This document shows positions 35,701 through 44,329 of a stretch of 64,000 bases of DNA, piece after piece (position 1 is the first letter of the stretch; every line of letters starts with the position of its first letter). The notes beneath the pieces were generated by a model. The model was not told the DNA's origin. It saw only the letters and a program-made list of their open reading frames with translations, and made no database searches. Source of the DNA: Chryseobacterium senegalense. Lineage in GTDB: Bacteria > Bacteroidota > Bacteroidia > Flavobacteriales > Weeksellaceae. The DNA lies in assembly GCA_001403755.1 (NCBI GenBank), contig CYUH01000014.1, positions 124,001 through 188,000 on the forward strand, in the 5' to 3' direction. Both the position numbers and the translations under genes were made by a program.

Positions 35701-35708
35701 ACTAAAAT

Positions 35709-36452
35709 ATGGGATTATTAGAAGGAAAAGTTGCCCTCATTACTGGCGCGACACGCGGAATCGGAAAAGGTATTGCTGAAGTTTTCGCTAAAGAAGGTGC
35801 GAAAGTAGCTTTCACCTACGCTGGTTCAGTGGATAAAGCTAAAGTTTTGGAAGAAGAACTTTCAAAAATTACAACCGCAAAAGGTTATCAATCGGATGCT
35901 TCCGATTACGAAGCTGCTCAGAAATTGGTCGATGATGTGATGGCTGAATTCGGCAAAATTGATATTTTGGTGAATAATGCCGGAATTACCCGCGATAATT
36001 TGATGCTCAGAATGTCGAAAGACGATTGGGACACTATTATTAAAGTGAATTTAGATTCAGTATTTAACCTTACGAAGGCGGTTATTAAGCCGATGATGAA
36101 GGCTAAAAGCGGTTCGATCATCAATATGACTTCCGTAGTTGGAGTGAAAGGAAATGCCGGACAAGCAAATTATGCTGCTTCAAAAGCGGGTGTAATTGGA
36201 TTTTCTAAATCAATTGCTTTGGAATTAGGTTCCCGAAATATCCGTTGCAACGCGATCGCTCCTGGATTTATCGAAACAGAAATGACTGCTGCTTTAGACG
36301 AAAAAACCGTACAAGGTTGGAGAGAAGGAATTCCTTTGAAACGTGGCGGACAACCGGAAGATGTGGCAAATGCCTGCGTTTTCCTCGGTAGCGAAATGTC
36401 TTCGTACATCACCGGCCAAGTTCTGAACGTCGATGGTGGAATGTTAACTTAA
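35709..36452 (+). CDS. fabG: 3-oxoacyl-[ACP] reductase FabG
   Basis: Protein of 247 residues, classical SDR of the FabG type. The cofactor motif is TGATRGIGKGIAEVF, NNAG occurs in DILVNNAGITRDNL, the catalytic serine in INMTSVVG and the Tyr-Lys pair in NYAASKAGVIGF. The C-terminal FLGSEMSSYITGQVLNVDGGM is characteristic. It reduces 3-oxoacyl-ACP with NADPH in fatty-acid elongation. It is last in the rightward run and is followed by a terminator. Confidence 0.93.
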   Translation: MGLLEGKVALITGATRGIGKGIAEVFAKEGAKVAFTYAGSVDKAKVLEEELSKITTAKGYQSDASDYEAAQKLVDDVMAEFGKIDILVNNAGITRDNLMLRMSKDDWDTIIKVNLDSVFNLTKAVIKPMMKAKSGSIINMTSVVGVKGNAGQANYAASKAGVIGFSKSIALELGSRNIRCNAIAPGFIETEMTAALDEKTVQGWREGIPLKRGGQPEDVANACVFLGSEMSSYITGQVLNVDGGMLT

Positions 36453-36458
36453 TAAAAT

Positions 36459-36496
36459 AAAACCTTCGGGGATTCATTTCCTTGAAGGTTTTTTTA
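36459..36496 (+). terminator. Terminator after fabG
   Basis: Stem AACCTTC (36461-36467) / GAAGGTT (36484-36490) followed by TTTTTT. It may also serve the convergent gene to its right. Confidence 0.82.
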
Positions 36497-36548
36497 TCCT
36501 AAAATTTTTTAAAAGATACCGATGTGGCTACACCTTGGTATGGTTAGT

Positions 36549-37205
36549 TTACAATTTATTTCCATGAAATGGACAAAATATCCAGTTTCCGCTCATTTTT
36601 TGTTGATCGATTGGACAGGATTTTTCTTTCATTAAAGAAACTAACGGCAATTTCCATTGAAATATTTCTCCATTCAAGTCCATTTTGAAACTTCCCGGCA
36701 GCGTTGGATCGATGATTCTTTTTCCATTTTCTAAATTATTATAGATAAAAAAATTAACGCCGGATCCCATTTTTCCGAGCATTTGTGCAAAGAGCGGTTT
36801 CAAGGTTTGGTTTACGATAATGAGCACTTTATCATCAATTTCTGATTCTCTCAAAGGTGCCACTTTCTGATTTTGAAGGCCATAAAAAATAACCTTTTTG
36901 CTCGAATCATTGACGCTGAAATTAAAAACTCCACTTTTAGAATCTAAGGTGTAATCGCCCGCCGCTATAATCGTGTAATCATTTAATAGTTCCTTTAAAT
37001 ATTCCACTTGCTGGCGAGTAACGGTAGGGTTTTCCTGCAATGCAACTTCCCAATATTCAGTGGGAATCCACCACACGATCTTCATGTCATTTTCATTCTG
37101 CTTAATGAATTGAATTTCTTCAATCATCTGGTCTGTCTGGGTTTTTTCTTGTGAATAACTCAATATTCCATAACATAAAAAAAGAAGAATTGCATATTTT
37201 TTCAT
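36549..37205 (-). CDS. Exported hypothetical protein with C-terminal Cys/His motif
   Basis: Protein of 218 residues, not recognised. A signal peptide is clear (MKKYAILLFLCYGILSYSQ). The body is beta-rich (YTIIAAGDYTLDSKSGVFNF, KVIFYGLQNQKVAPL) and includes DKVLIIVNQTLKPLFAQML. The last 22 residues carry a compact pattern CPIDQQKMSGNWIFCPFHG: Cys197, Cys211 and His214, which could hold a metal ion. It ends 9 nt downstream-side of guaC on the same strand, so it is co-transcribed with guaC. No functional link to GMP reductase is apparent. Confidence 0.7.
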   Translation of the reverse strand: MKKYAILLFLCYGILSYSQEKTQTDQMIEEIQFIKQNENDMKIVWWIPTEYWEVALQENPTVTRQQVEYLKELLNDYTIIAAGDYTLDSKSGVFNFSVNDSSKKVIFYGLQNQKVAPLRESEIDDKVLIIVNQTLKPLFAQMLGKMGSGVNFFIYNNLENGKRIIDPTLPGSFKMDLNGEIFQWKLPLVSLMKEKSCPIDQQKMSGNWIFCPFHGNKL

Positions 37206-37214
37206 CTTAAATAT

Positions 37215-38258
37215 TTATAAATTTCCAAAAATTTCGTTATGCTGCTCCTGAACCCGGATAAAAGTGGTTCGTTTCGAGAGTTCTCTCAGCTCACTCGCAC
37301 CCACATAAGTACAGGTTGAGCGGACACCGCCTAAAATATCTTTCACCGTCTCAGCAACTGGACCTTTGTAAGGAACTTTCACAGTTTTTCCTTCGGATGC
37401 GCGGTATTCCGCGACACCACCGGCATGTTTATCCATCGCAGTTTGCGAGCTCATTCCGTAGAAAAGTCTGAATTTCTTTCCATTTTCTTCGATGATTTCG
37501 CCGCCACTTTCATCGTGCCCGGCAAACATTCCGCCGAGCATCACAAAATCGGCACCGCCACCAAAAGCTTTCGCTACATCTCCAGGAATTTTACATCCGC
37601 CATCGGAAATAATGTGGCCGCCCAATCCGTGAGCAGCATCGGCGCATTCGATAATTGCGGAAAGTTGTGGATATCCAACTCCGGTTTTTATTCTTGTGGT
37701 ACACACCGATCCGGGACCAATTCCTACTTTGATGATGTCGGCTCCGGCCAATATCAGTTCTTCCACCATTTCGCCTGTTACTACATTTCCGGCAATAATG
37801 GTTTGGGCTGGAAAGTTCTTCCTGGCATTTTTTACAAACTCCACGAAATGTTCGGAATATCCGTTGGCAACGTCAATACAGAGGAATTGAATTTTCGGAT
37901 GTTCATCGATGATTTGTTTTATTTTCGCTTCATCCGCTTTACCGGTTCCGGTACTTAAGGCAATGTAATCGTAAATAGAATCGGGCTGATTACTGAGAAA
38001 TTCTGTCCATTCTTGCGGGCTATAATGTTTGTGAACCGCGGTCATGATTTGATTTTTTGCAAGTGCTTCTGCCATTTCAAAAGTTCCCACGGTGTCCATA
38101 TTTGCAGCGATTATGGGTACGCCGCTCCATTTTTTCTTCGAGTTTACGAAGTTGAAATTTCTTGCCAAGCTTACTTGTGATCTACTTTTCAGGGTTGACC
38201 TTTTTGGGCGGATCATCACGTCCTTAAAACCCAGTTTTATTTCGTTTTCTATTCGCAT
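37215..38258 (-). CDS. guaC: GMP reductase
   Basis: Protein of 347 residues, without the CBS insert seen in IMP dehydrogenase. The catalytic loop is [20 protein letters not shown] with Cys186, and Thr188 is in the position expected for a GMP reductase. The N terminus [21 protein letters not shown] and the C-terminal [14 protein letters not shown] and [12 protein letters not shown] fit GuaC. It converts GMP to IMP with NADPH and ammonia release, feeding adenine nucleotide synthesis. The exported unknown protein follows 9 nt later. Confidence 0.95.
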   Translation of the reverse strand: MRIENEIKLGFKDVMIRPKRSTLKSRSQVSLARNFNFVNSKKKWSGVPIIAANMDTVGTFEMAEALAKNQIMTAVHKHYSPQEWTEFLSNQPDSIYDYIALSTGTGKADEAKIKQIIDEHPKIQFLCIDVANGYSEHFVEFVKNARKNFPAQTIIAGNVVTGEMVEELILAGADIIKVGIGPGSVCTTRIKTGVGYPQLSAIIECADAAHGLGGHIISDGGCKIPGDVAKAFGGGADFVMLGGMFAGHDESGGEIIEENGKKFRLFYGMSSQTAMDKHAGGVAEYRASEGKTVKVPYKGPVAETVKDILGGVRSTCTYVGASELRELSKRTTFIRVQEQHNEIFGNL

Positions 38259-38393
38259 TGTGCTGATTTTTACAAAACGAATTTAGGGGAAATAATTGTG
38301 TTTTTGAAGATATTAAAATAGCAGTGTAGAAAAAAAGACTTCTTATCAAAGATAATTTCTAATTGTTTCTTTGAAAAATGGAGGTTCATTTAC

Positions 38394-38567
38394 TTATTTT
38401 CTCTTATTGTCTTTCTCATCTTTTTCTACAAAAATCCGATAAGACATTGGAGAAATAATGCCTTTATAATAGTTTTTTATTACAGATGCATCAAAGTTGA
38501 TACGAAGTTCTTTACACCAAATTCGATATCTATGATAGATAAAGTAATGATAAGTAGATGTTTCACA
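38394..38567 (-). pseudogene. Possible gene remnant, 57 codons without a start
   Basis: A minus-strand reading frame between two in-frame stops encodes a residue mix that looks protein-like: STYHYFIYHRYRIWCKELRI, then INFDASVIKNYYKGIISPMS and YRIFVEKDEKDNKRK before the stop at 38394. It has no ATG, and an in-frame TAA lies directly upstream inside the terminator of surE. It is within the otherwise empty 408-bp guaC-surE gap. I read it as the 3' remnant of a lost gene; the family is not recognised. It could also be chance. Confidence 0.3.
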
Positions 38568-38569
38568 TT

Positions 38570-38610
38570 AAAAAATCTCCTTTCTTTTGGATTTAAAGCA
38601 GGAGATTTAA
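38570..38610 (-). terminator. Terminator after surE
   Basis: Stem AAATCTCC (38573-38580) / GGAGATTT (38601-38608) with a 20-nt loop. Read leftward it ends in TTTTTT. It lies about 57 nt after the surE stop. Confidence 0.8.
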
Positions 38611-38666
38611 GATATTTTGATAAAAGTTTATTTAATGCTTTTGCTTGTTATGATAGCGGAGGTCTA

Positions 38667-39431
38667 TTATTCCATTATTCCTTTTAATTGATCGAGGTAT
38701 TCATAAGCAGTTAAATCAAATTTTACCGGAACAACAGAGATATATCCTTCTGATAATGCTACTTCATCTGCATTTTCGCTGGTGTCCATATTGTTGAAAT
38801 AACCGGTAAGCCAGTAGTATTTTTTGCCGTGTGGGTTGATGCGTTCATCGAAGCTTTCTTCCCACTTTGCATAGGCTTGTTTGCAAACGCGGATTCCTTT
38901 AATTTCAGAGGATTTTATTTTAGGAATATTCACATTCAAAACAACTCCTTTCGGAATTGGGTTGGCCAATACCTTTCTCACAATATCCTGAATATGGGTT
39001 TTCGCTTCCTTGAAATTGGCGTCCCAAGAGAAATCTAAAAGCGAGAAACCGATGGCTTGTAGACCTTCTACACCGGCTTCCACCGCAGCACTCATCGTTC
39101 CGGAATAAATAACATTGATGGAAGAATTGGCTCCATGGTTAATTCCCGAAACTACAAGATCGGGTTTTCTGGTAAGGATTTTATCGAGGGCGAATTTCAC
39201 ACAGTCAACGGGAGTTCCGCTCAGTGAATAATCTTTTTGTGGTCCTTCCAAGTTGATTTCTTCGAAGGTTAGGGTAGAATTGATCGTAATCGCGTGGCCT
39301 TTTCCGCTTTGTGGCGAGTTGGGTGCTACCACCACTACTTCGCCAATTTCATTCATAAATTCCACCAGGTTTCGGATTCCCGGCGCGGTGATTCCATCGT
39401 CATTGGTCACTAATATCAAAGGTCTTTGCAT
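38667..39431 (-). CDS. surE: 5'/3'-nucleotidase SurE
   Basis: Protein of 254 residues from the ATG at 39431 (MQRPLILVTNDDGITAPG). A longer frame begins at 39452 (MLKPYNYMQRPL), but a TAAATTTG -7 element at 39450-39457 overlaps that codon, and SurE proteins start directly before the first strand, so the shorter form is preferred. The metal-binding Asp-Asp is in TNDDG, followed by APNSPQSGKGHAIT, LSGTPVDCVKFAL and VSGINHGANSSINVIYSGTMSAA. SurE is a divalent-metal-dependent nucleotidase acting on nucleoside monophosphates, important in stress survival. Monocistronic and divergent from prc. Confidence 0.95.
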   Translation of the reverse strand: MQRPLILVTNDDGITAPGIRNLVEFMNEIGEVVVVAPNSPQSGKGHAITINSTLTFEEINLEGPQKDYSLSGTPVDCVKFALDKILTRKPDLVVSGINHGANSSINVIYSGTMSAAVEAGVEGLQAIGFSLLDFSWDANFKEAKTHIQDIVRKVLANPIPKGVVLNVNIPKIKSSEIKGIRVCKQAYAKWEESFDERINPHGKKYYWLTGYFNNMDTSENADEVALSEGYISVVPVKFDLTAYEYLDQLKGIME

Positions 39432-39449
39432 ATAATTATAGGGTTTCAA

Positions 39450-39457
39450 CAAATTTA
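39450..39457 (-). promoter_or_regulatory. -7 element TAAATTTG for surE
   Basis: Exact TANNTTTG match on the minus strand, 18 nt upstream of the preferred surE ATG at 39431. It overlaps the alternative start at 39452, which helps decide the start. Confidence 0.6.
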
Positions 39458-39492
39458 CTTAAAAAAATAGTGTTCAAATAATAATAAGGTAT

Positions 39493-39526
39493 TAATTTTG
39501 ATATTTTGTAAAACCCTGTAACAAAA
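39493..39526 (+). promoter_or_regulatory. Promoter region of prc: TAATTTTG and TGTAACAAAA
   Basis: A TAATTTTG element lies at 39493-39500, and the block TGTAACAAAA lies at 39517-39526, 41 nt before the prc ATG. The latter matches the first ten bases of the shared motif upstream of the GLPGLI and receptor genes at a similar distance from the start. Confidence 0.4.
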
Positions 39527-39567
39527 CCCTAAAATCCTTAACAAATTAAGTTATTTATATCAATTCT

Positions 39568-41688
39568 ATGTTCAAGAAATTAAAACTCAATACTTTATTG
39601 CTTTTCATCCCGCTTACCAGCTTGGTGTTCTGCTTTAATTCTCCTAAAAATGATGACGAAAAGATGTCGACCATTATGGTGAGTGTGAAGAACACGCTCA
39701 GCTATTTGCATTATTCGCCAAAACCTATTAATGACGCCTATTCCGAGGAAGTATTTAAGCACTATTTCGAAACCGTGGATGCTTCCAAAAGATATTTCCT
39801 GCAATCGGATATGGATGAATTTGGAAAACACAGAACGAAATTAGACGATTACTTGAATCAAGGCGATCTTACTTTCTATAAACTGACGGTGGATCGACTT
39901 TACCAAAGAGTTGATGAAATCGATAAAATCACTCAGGATATTCTTAGCAAACCGATTAATTTAGATGAAGACGAAACTTTGGTTTTGGAACCTAAACTGA
40001 AGAAATATCCGGCGAACGCAAAGGAACTTTCCGAAGAATGGAAAAAATACATCAAATACAATATCCTTCAAGAAATGGAATCGCTTACTGCTAAGGAAGA
40101 AATGCAGAAAGAGAAAAAAGATTCTGTACAGAAATTTCAGTTGAAAGATACCATCAAACTAGAAATCCTCACTCCGGAGCAGAAAAGAATTAAAGCAACT
40201 GCTGAGGTAAAAGATCTGGTAACTGATACTTTTAGAAGATTCAAAAAGAGAAACAAAATGGATTGGTTTACCGTTTATATGAACGCATATACCGAAGTTT
40301 TCGATCCACATACCAACTATTATTCCCCGAAAAACAAAGAAGATTTCGATACTCAGTTTACTGGAAAAGTAATCGGTATTGGGGCAATTATTCAGGAGAA
40401 AAAAGGATATTTATACTTGGGAGCACTTACAATTGGAGCGCCTGCATGGAAATCAAAACAGCTATCAGAAGGCGATAAAATTTTGAAAGTTCGCTCCAAA
40501 CCCAATGCAGATCCAGTAAATGTTGTAGGGATGCTTTCCGATGAAGCCGTACGTTTGATTCGGGGTGAAAAAGGCACGAAAGTTACTTTAACCGTTGAGA
40601 AAAAAGACAAAACCATCAAGGAGGTTACCATGATTCGTGAAGAAGTAGCCATCGAAGATACTTTTGCTCGAAGCATTATCGTAAATTCTGCAGATGGTAA
40701 AAAATACGGGTTCATCAATTTACCAAGTTTTAATGCCGATTTTGAAGATTCTAAAGGTAGAAATGCTTCTGATGATATTAAAAATGAACTGATCAAGCTC
40801 AAAGCTCAGAAGGTTGAGGGAATTATCCTGGATCTTAGAAACAATGGTGGTGGAAGTTTAACCGAGGTGGGCGACATTATGGGATTATTCATGAATGCCG
40901 GTCCTTACGTTCAGGTGAAAGATGGAAACGGGAAAATTCAAACCTTAAAAAATAAAACCAACGCTCCACTTTGGACAGGCCCATTGGTGATTATGCAAAA
41001 CGAACTTTCCGCATCGGCATCTGAGATTTTGGCAGGTGCAATGCAAGATTACGGAAGAGCGGTAGTCATCGGTTCGCCACAATCTTTCGGGAAAGGTACC
41101 GTGCAAACGTTTGTTGATCTTAACAGATTTTTAAATACCAATGACGATTTCGGTTCTTTGAAACTGACGATTCAGAAATTTTACAGAATCACCGGAGAAT
41201 CTACTCAAAGAAAAGGGATTGAATCCGATATTAAAATGAAAGATTTCTTCACTTATGCCGAAATTGGCGAACGTTACGACGATTTTGCTTTGGCTTGGGA
41301 TAAAATTCCTGCAGTGCCTTATCAACCCGTAAATTATTTCTCACTTGCTGCACTACAAAAAGGAATCGAAACGCGATTGCAGAACAACAAAACGTATCAA
41401 TTGGTGCAGGAATCTGCTCAGTGGAAAGAAAATTTGGATAAAGAAGAAAGCATTTCTTTGAAACAAAGCAAATTCAATGAAGTGATGAAAACCCGAAAAG
41501 CTCAAATTGAAAAATTTAAAGCTTTAGATAAGTTTAATAATGGGCTTAAATTCACTTTAAATCCTGATGAGGTCATCAGAGAAAAAAAGGATGAAGCATT
41601 CGCTAAAAAGTCTGAGAATTGGGTGAAAAACCTGAAACGTGATCTCTATCTACAGGAAGCGATTACGGTAATCGGCGAAATAAAATAA
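39568..41688 (+). CDS. prc: Tail-specific C-terminal processing protease (S41)
   Basis: Protein of 706 residues with an N-terminal signal sequence (LNTLLLFIPLTSLVFCF). The Cys in VFCFNS is not a good lipobox. Residues 30-230 are the helical N-domain (FDPHTNYYSPKNKEDF just after). A PDZ domain spans about 240-330, and the S41 peptidase domain follows with IILDLRNNGGGSLTEV, ELSASASEILAGAMQDYGRA (nucleophile Ser in the SASASE run, about residue 482) and SFGKGTVQ (Lys about 508). Prc trims C termini of periplasmic and outer-membrane proteins and controls murein hydrolases. The long helical C-terminal domain is typical of Prc. A terminator follows. Confidence 0.95.
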   Translation: MFKKLKLNTLLLFIPLTSLVFCFNSPKNDDEKMSTIMVSVKNTLSYLHYSPKPINDAYSEEVFKHYFETVDASKRYFLQSDMDEFGKHRTKLDDYLNQGDLTFYKLTVDRLYQRVDEIDKITQDILSKPINLDEDETLVLEPKLKKYPANAKELSEEWKKYIKYNILQEMESLTAKEEMQKEKKDSVQKFQLKDTIKLEILTPEQKRIKATAEVKDLVTDTFRRFKKRNKMDWFTVYMNAYTEVFDPHTNYYSPKNKEDFDTQFTGKVIGIGAIIQEKKGYLYLGALTIGAPAWKSKQLSEGDKILKVRSKPNADPVNVVGMLSDEAVRLIRGEKGTKVTLTVEKKDKTIKEVTMIREEVAIEDTFARSIIVNSADGKKYGFINLPSFNADFEDSKGRNASDDIKNELIKLKAQKVEGIILDLRNNGGGSLTEVGDIMGLFMNAGPYVQVKDGNGKIQTLKNKTNAPLWTGPLVIMQNELSASASEILAGAMQDYGRAVVIGSPQSFGKGTVQTFVDLNRFLNTNDDFGSLKLTIQKFYRITGESTQRKGIESDIKMKDFFTYAEIGERYDDFALAWDKIPAVPYQPVNYFSLAALQKGIETRLQNNKTYQLVQESAQWKENLDKEESISLKQSKFNEVMKTRKAQIEKFKALDKFNNGLKFTLNPDEVIREKKDEAFAKKSENWVKNLKRDLYLQEAITVIGEIK

Positions 41689-41710
41689 ATAACAAATTTT
41701 ATAACTCACA

Positions 41711-41742
41711 AAACCATCGGATTTCCGATGGTTTTGTTTTTT
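41711..41742 (+). terminator. Terminator after prc
   Basis: Perfect 10-bp stem AAACCATCGG / CCGATGGTTT around ATTT, then TGTTTTTT. Confidence 0.92.
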
Positions 41743-41805
41743 ACCTTTCGGAAAAGGAAAACGGACATTCAGTAAGAAAAACTTTTAATTATCTTTAGCT
41801 TCGGA

Positions 41806-41813
41806 TACTTTTG
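41806..41813 (+). promoter_or_regulatory. -7 element TACTTTTG for the two-component operon
   Basis: Exact TANNTTTG match 16 nt before the histidine kinase ATG. Confidence 0.5.
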
Positions 41814-41829
41814 TACAAGAATTTCAATC

Positions 41830-43158
41830 ATGAATAGAAAAAGCATCATCACAATTTCCTGGATTTCCTTTTTTATAGGGATTTTCATCTTTGTGTTTTT
41901 TAGCACAGAGAAGACGCCGCAGATGTTGCTGCTCAATATTATCATTGCCGGACTATACACTTTCGTGCTTTCTTTAGGAAATGGTTTGGTGAATGATACA
42001 CTTTCTAAAAGATTTTCTTGGGTAAATGAAACCAAGGAGCGCGTAATTTTTGGAATTATTGCCACTGTTTTGGTGAATGTAGTGCTGGTTTTTTTCTGCA
42101 ATTATGTAAACTTTATCATTTTTCAGAAACAAGATTTTTCAGGATTTTTATCCGGAAATATGGGCTTAAATAATTGGTTTACCATTAATGTAGCATTGCT
42201 GATTTCGGCGATTCTCCATGCCAAAAATTTCATGGAAGAATGGAAAAAATCCACAAGAAAGGAGGTTGTAGAACAGAAACTCATCGCCAAATCGGCCAAT
42301 GCACAGTTTGAAAGCCTGAAAAATCAGCTCGATCCTCATTTTCTTTTCAATTCTTTAAATGTTTTAAGCGCATTAATTGATGAAAATCCAGATCAGGCGC
42401 AACGTTTTACCGCATCGATGTCGAAGATTTACCGCTATGTTTTGGAGCAAAAAGACAAAGAATTGGTAACAGTAGAGGAGGAGCTAGATTTTGCAAGAAC
42501 CTATTGCAACCTTCTGAAAACCCGTTTCGAGGATAGCGTGAATTTCGAATTTCAGGTAGATGAAAAAGAGAAAAAATCTTTTGTAGTACCACTTTCCTTA
42601 CAATTGCTTTTGGAAAACTGCATTAAACACAACTTCGCCACTTCACAAAAACCGCTTAATATCAGAATCTATTCGGAAGAAGGATATCTGCTAATTGAAA
42701 ATAATTTAATGGCGAGAGAACAGGTCAAAGAAAGCGCAGGAATCGGACTTTCCAACATTGTTCAGCGGTATTCGTTATTAACCAAACAAAATGTATTTAT
42801 CGAAAAATCAAAGGATTTCTTCCGGGTGAAAATCCCAATATTAACTCAAAAAATTACTGCCATGACTACACAACTTTCACACGAACAAATGGCCTACGAA
42901 AAAGCCTCAAAACGCGTAGAAGAACTCAAAGGTTTTTACGGAAATTTAATTTCTTACTGTATTTTTATCCCATTTTTAATTTTTATCAATTTCCAAACTT
43001 CGCCTCAATATTATTGGTTTTGGTGGCCGATGTTAGGTTGGGGAATTGGCTTGATTTCTCACGGAATTAAGACTTTTGGTATCGGTACAGATTGGGAAGA
43101 ACGCCAAATCAAAAAGTACATGGAAAGAGAAGAAGAAAACGCAAAAAAATTAAAATAA
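41830..43158 (+). CDS. LytS-type histidine kinase with C-terminal 2TM domain
   Basis: Protein of 442 residues. Four membrane helices occupy residues about 5-130. The His_kinase domain has the LytS-type phosphoacceptor in QLDPHFLFNSLNVLSALIDE (His about 170). The ATPase part has LLENCIKHNF (N box) and GIGLSNIVQRY (G box). Unusually, the C terminus (residues about 350-442) is a 2TM domain: KASKRVEELKGFYGNLISY, two hydrophobic helices, then DWEERQIKKYMERE. The same domain makes up two of the small proteins encoded next, and its end motif recurs in the third. The partner response regulator is the last gene of the run. The signal is unknown. Confidence 0.9.
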   Translation: MNRKSIITISWISFFIGIFIFVFFSTEKTPQMLLLNIIIAGLYTFVLSLGNGLVNDTLSKRFSWVNETKERVIFGIIATVLVNVVLVFFCNYVNFIIFQKQDFSGFLSGNMGLNNWFTINVALLISAILHAKNFMEEWKKSTRKEVVEQKLIAKSANAQFESLKNQLDPHFLFNSLNVLSALIDENPDQAQRFTASMSKIYRYVLEQKDKELVTVEEELDFARTYCNLLKTRFEDSVNFEFQVDEKEKKSFVVPLSLQLLLENCIKHNFATSQKPLNIRIYSEEGYLLIENNLMAREQVKESAGIGLSNIVQRYSLLTKQNVFIEKSKDFFRVKIPILTQKITAMTTQLSHEQMAYEKASKRVEELKGFYGNLISYCIFIPFLIFINFQTSPQYYWFWWPMLGWGIGLISHGIKTFGIGTDWEERQIKKYMEREEENAKKLK

Positions 43159-43160
43159 TT

Positions 43161-43640
43161 ATGGAAAATATCAACCTATATAAAAGAGCGCTCAATAAAT
43201 GGAATTTTGTAAAAAAATTCTACTTAAAGCTGGCAATTGTAATTATTTTCAACATATCATATTCTTGTTTCTTATACTTTAGAAAAGGAGAAATGATGAA
43301 TCATGTAAGCTTATATTTCTTATTTTTTTCAGCAATGTATTTGGCTTATCATATTTTGAAATATGTGTTGATCAATTTCTTTATAAATTCTAACAAAAAC
43401 TTCACTTTAGAAAAAAAGGAAATCTTCTTCTTTTCACACGTCTCACTTTTCATAATATTGTTCATAATGAAGTTGGTAATTGACCTAAACAGAACCGTTT
43501 ATAATAAGGACATTTTTGAAGATTATTCAAGTTTCTTATTCTGGTTTCCTATAATTTTGTTACACGGAATAGTAGTTTTAAATCCACTTAAAAATTGGGA
43601 ACAAAGAAAAACCAAGGAATTGATGGAGAAATACAAGTAG
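43161..43640 (+). CDS. Small four-helix membrane protein of the 2TM cluster
   Basis: Protein of 159 residues from the ATG at 43161, 2 nt after the kinase stop. A longer frame from 43092 would overlap the kinase by 67 nt and add a basic, unlikely N terminus. It has about four membrane helices (KLAIVIIFNISYSCFLYF, YFLFFSAMYLAYHILKYVLI, HVSLFIILFIMKLVI, FLFWFPIILLHGIVVL). It ends with NWEQRKTKELMEKYK, the same closing motif as the kinase and the next two proteins. It appears to be a derivative of the 2TM family with extra helices. Function unknown. Confidence 0.75.
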   Translation: MENINLYKRALNKWNFVKKFYLKLAIVIIFNISYSCFLYFRKGEMMNHVSLYFLFFSAMYLAYHILKYVLINFFINSNKNFTLEKKEIFFFSHVSLFIILFIMKLVIDLNRTVYNKDIFEDYSSFLFWFPIILLHGIVVLNPLKNWEQRKTKELMEKYK

Positions 43641-43709
43641 AATAATTAAAAAAAAGAAGCCTTTAACAATCAAAAAATAAGAATGTAGAAAAATAAAACT
43701 TAAATAACC

Positions 43710-44000
43710 ATGAAAAACTTTAACGAAAACAATATCAAGTATTTAGAAGCTCAGAAAAGAGTGAAGAAACTCAAAGGGTTTTATATTCATGCGACAGTTT
43801 ATGTGTTGGTAAATTTGTTTCTCATCGCAAGAAATATTCAGCAAGGCGAATCTATTTTGAGTTTGGATAATTACTGGACTGCATTGTTCTGGGGAATCGG
43901 ACTTTTGGGACATGCTTCAAGCATCTTTTTACCGAACCTTTTTCTTGGTAAAGGTTGGGAAGAAAGAAAAACCAAAGAATTAATGGATAAGTATAGATAA
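43710..44000 (+). CDS. 2TM domain protein
   Basis: Protein of 96 residues that is essentially one 2TM domain: KYLEAQKRVKKLKGFYIHATV, two membrane helices (VYVLVNLFLIARN and WTALFWGIGLLGHASSIFLP), then GWEERKTKELMDKYR. The same framing motifs occur in the kinase C terminus and the next gene. Such stand-alone proteins accompany LytS/LytR systems in Bacteroidota. A role as an interacting membrane partner of the kinase is inference. It lies 69 nt after the preceding gene and 11 nt before the next. Confidence 0.85.
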   Translation: MKNFNENNIKYLEAQKRVKKLKGFYIHATVYVLVNLFLIARNIQQGESILSLDNYWTALFWGIGLLGHASSIFLPNLFLGKGWEERKTKELMDKYR

Positions 44001-44011
44001 TAATATAAAAA

Positions 44012-44329
44012 ATGGAACCTATAAACAATAAAAATATTAAGTACGAACGAGCTAGAAAAAGAATGAAAGAAATCAAAGGATTCTATATTCATGCTTTGTT
44101 TTTTGTTTTGGTAAATATATTATTGATAATAATGAAATTTATTTACGGGGAACATGTTGTTGGAGAACCGCGGATAAAAATAAGTCAATTCCTTACCATA
44201 ATTCTTTGGGGAGTTGGTTTATTAGCTCATGGATTGTCTGTATTTCTACCTAATTTTATCTTTGGTAAGAACTGGGAAGAAAAGAAAATTCGTGAATTGA
44301 TGGAAAGAAACAGAAATTTGAAAATATGA
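44012..44329 (+). CDS. 2TM domain protein
   Basis: Protein of 105 residues, a close relative of the preceding one: KYERARKRMKEIKGFYIHALF, two membrane helices (FFVLVNILLIIMKFIYG and ILWGVGLLAHGLSVFLP) and the ending NWEEKKIRELMERNR. It differs by a short insert between the helices (GEHVVGEPRIKISQ). The stop overlaps the response-regulator start by 4 nt (ATGA), so the two are translationally coupled, which supports a functional tie to the two-component system. Confidence 0.85.
   Translation: MEPINNKNIKYERARKRMKEIKGFYIHALFFVLVNILLIIMKFIYGEHVVGEPRIKISQFLTIILWGVGLLAHGLSVFLPNFIFGKNWEEKKIRELMERNRNLKI

Noticed and set aside
37425..37958. A 177-codon plus-strand frame inside guaC
   Set aside because: Antisense shadow of a well-supported GMP reductase, with no start context or domain.
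38559..38574. TGTTTCACATTAAAAA, a partial parS-like sequence
   Set aside because: The left half matches parS but the right half has three mismatches and no palindrome, so ParB binding is unlikely.
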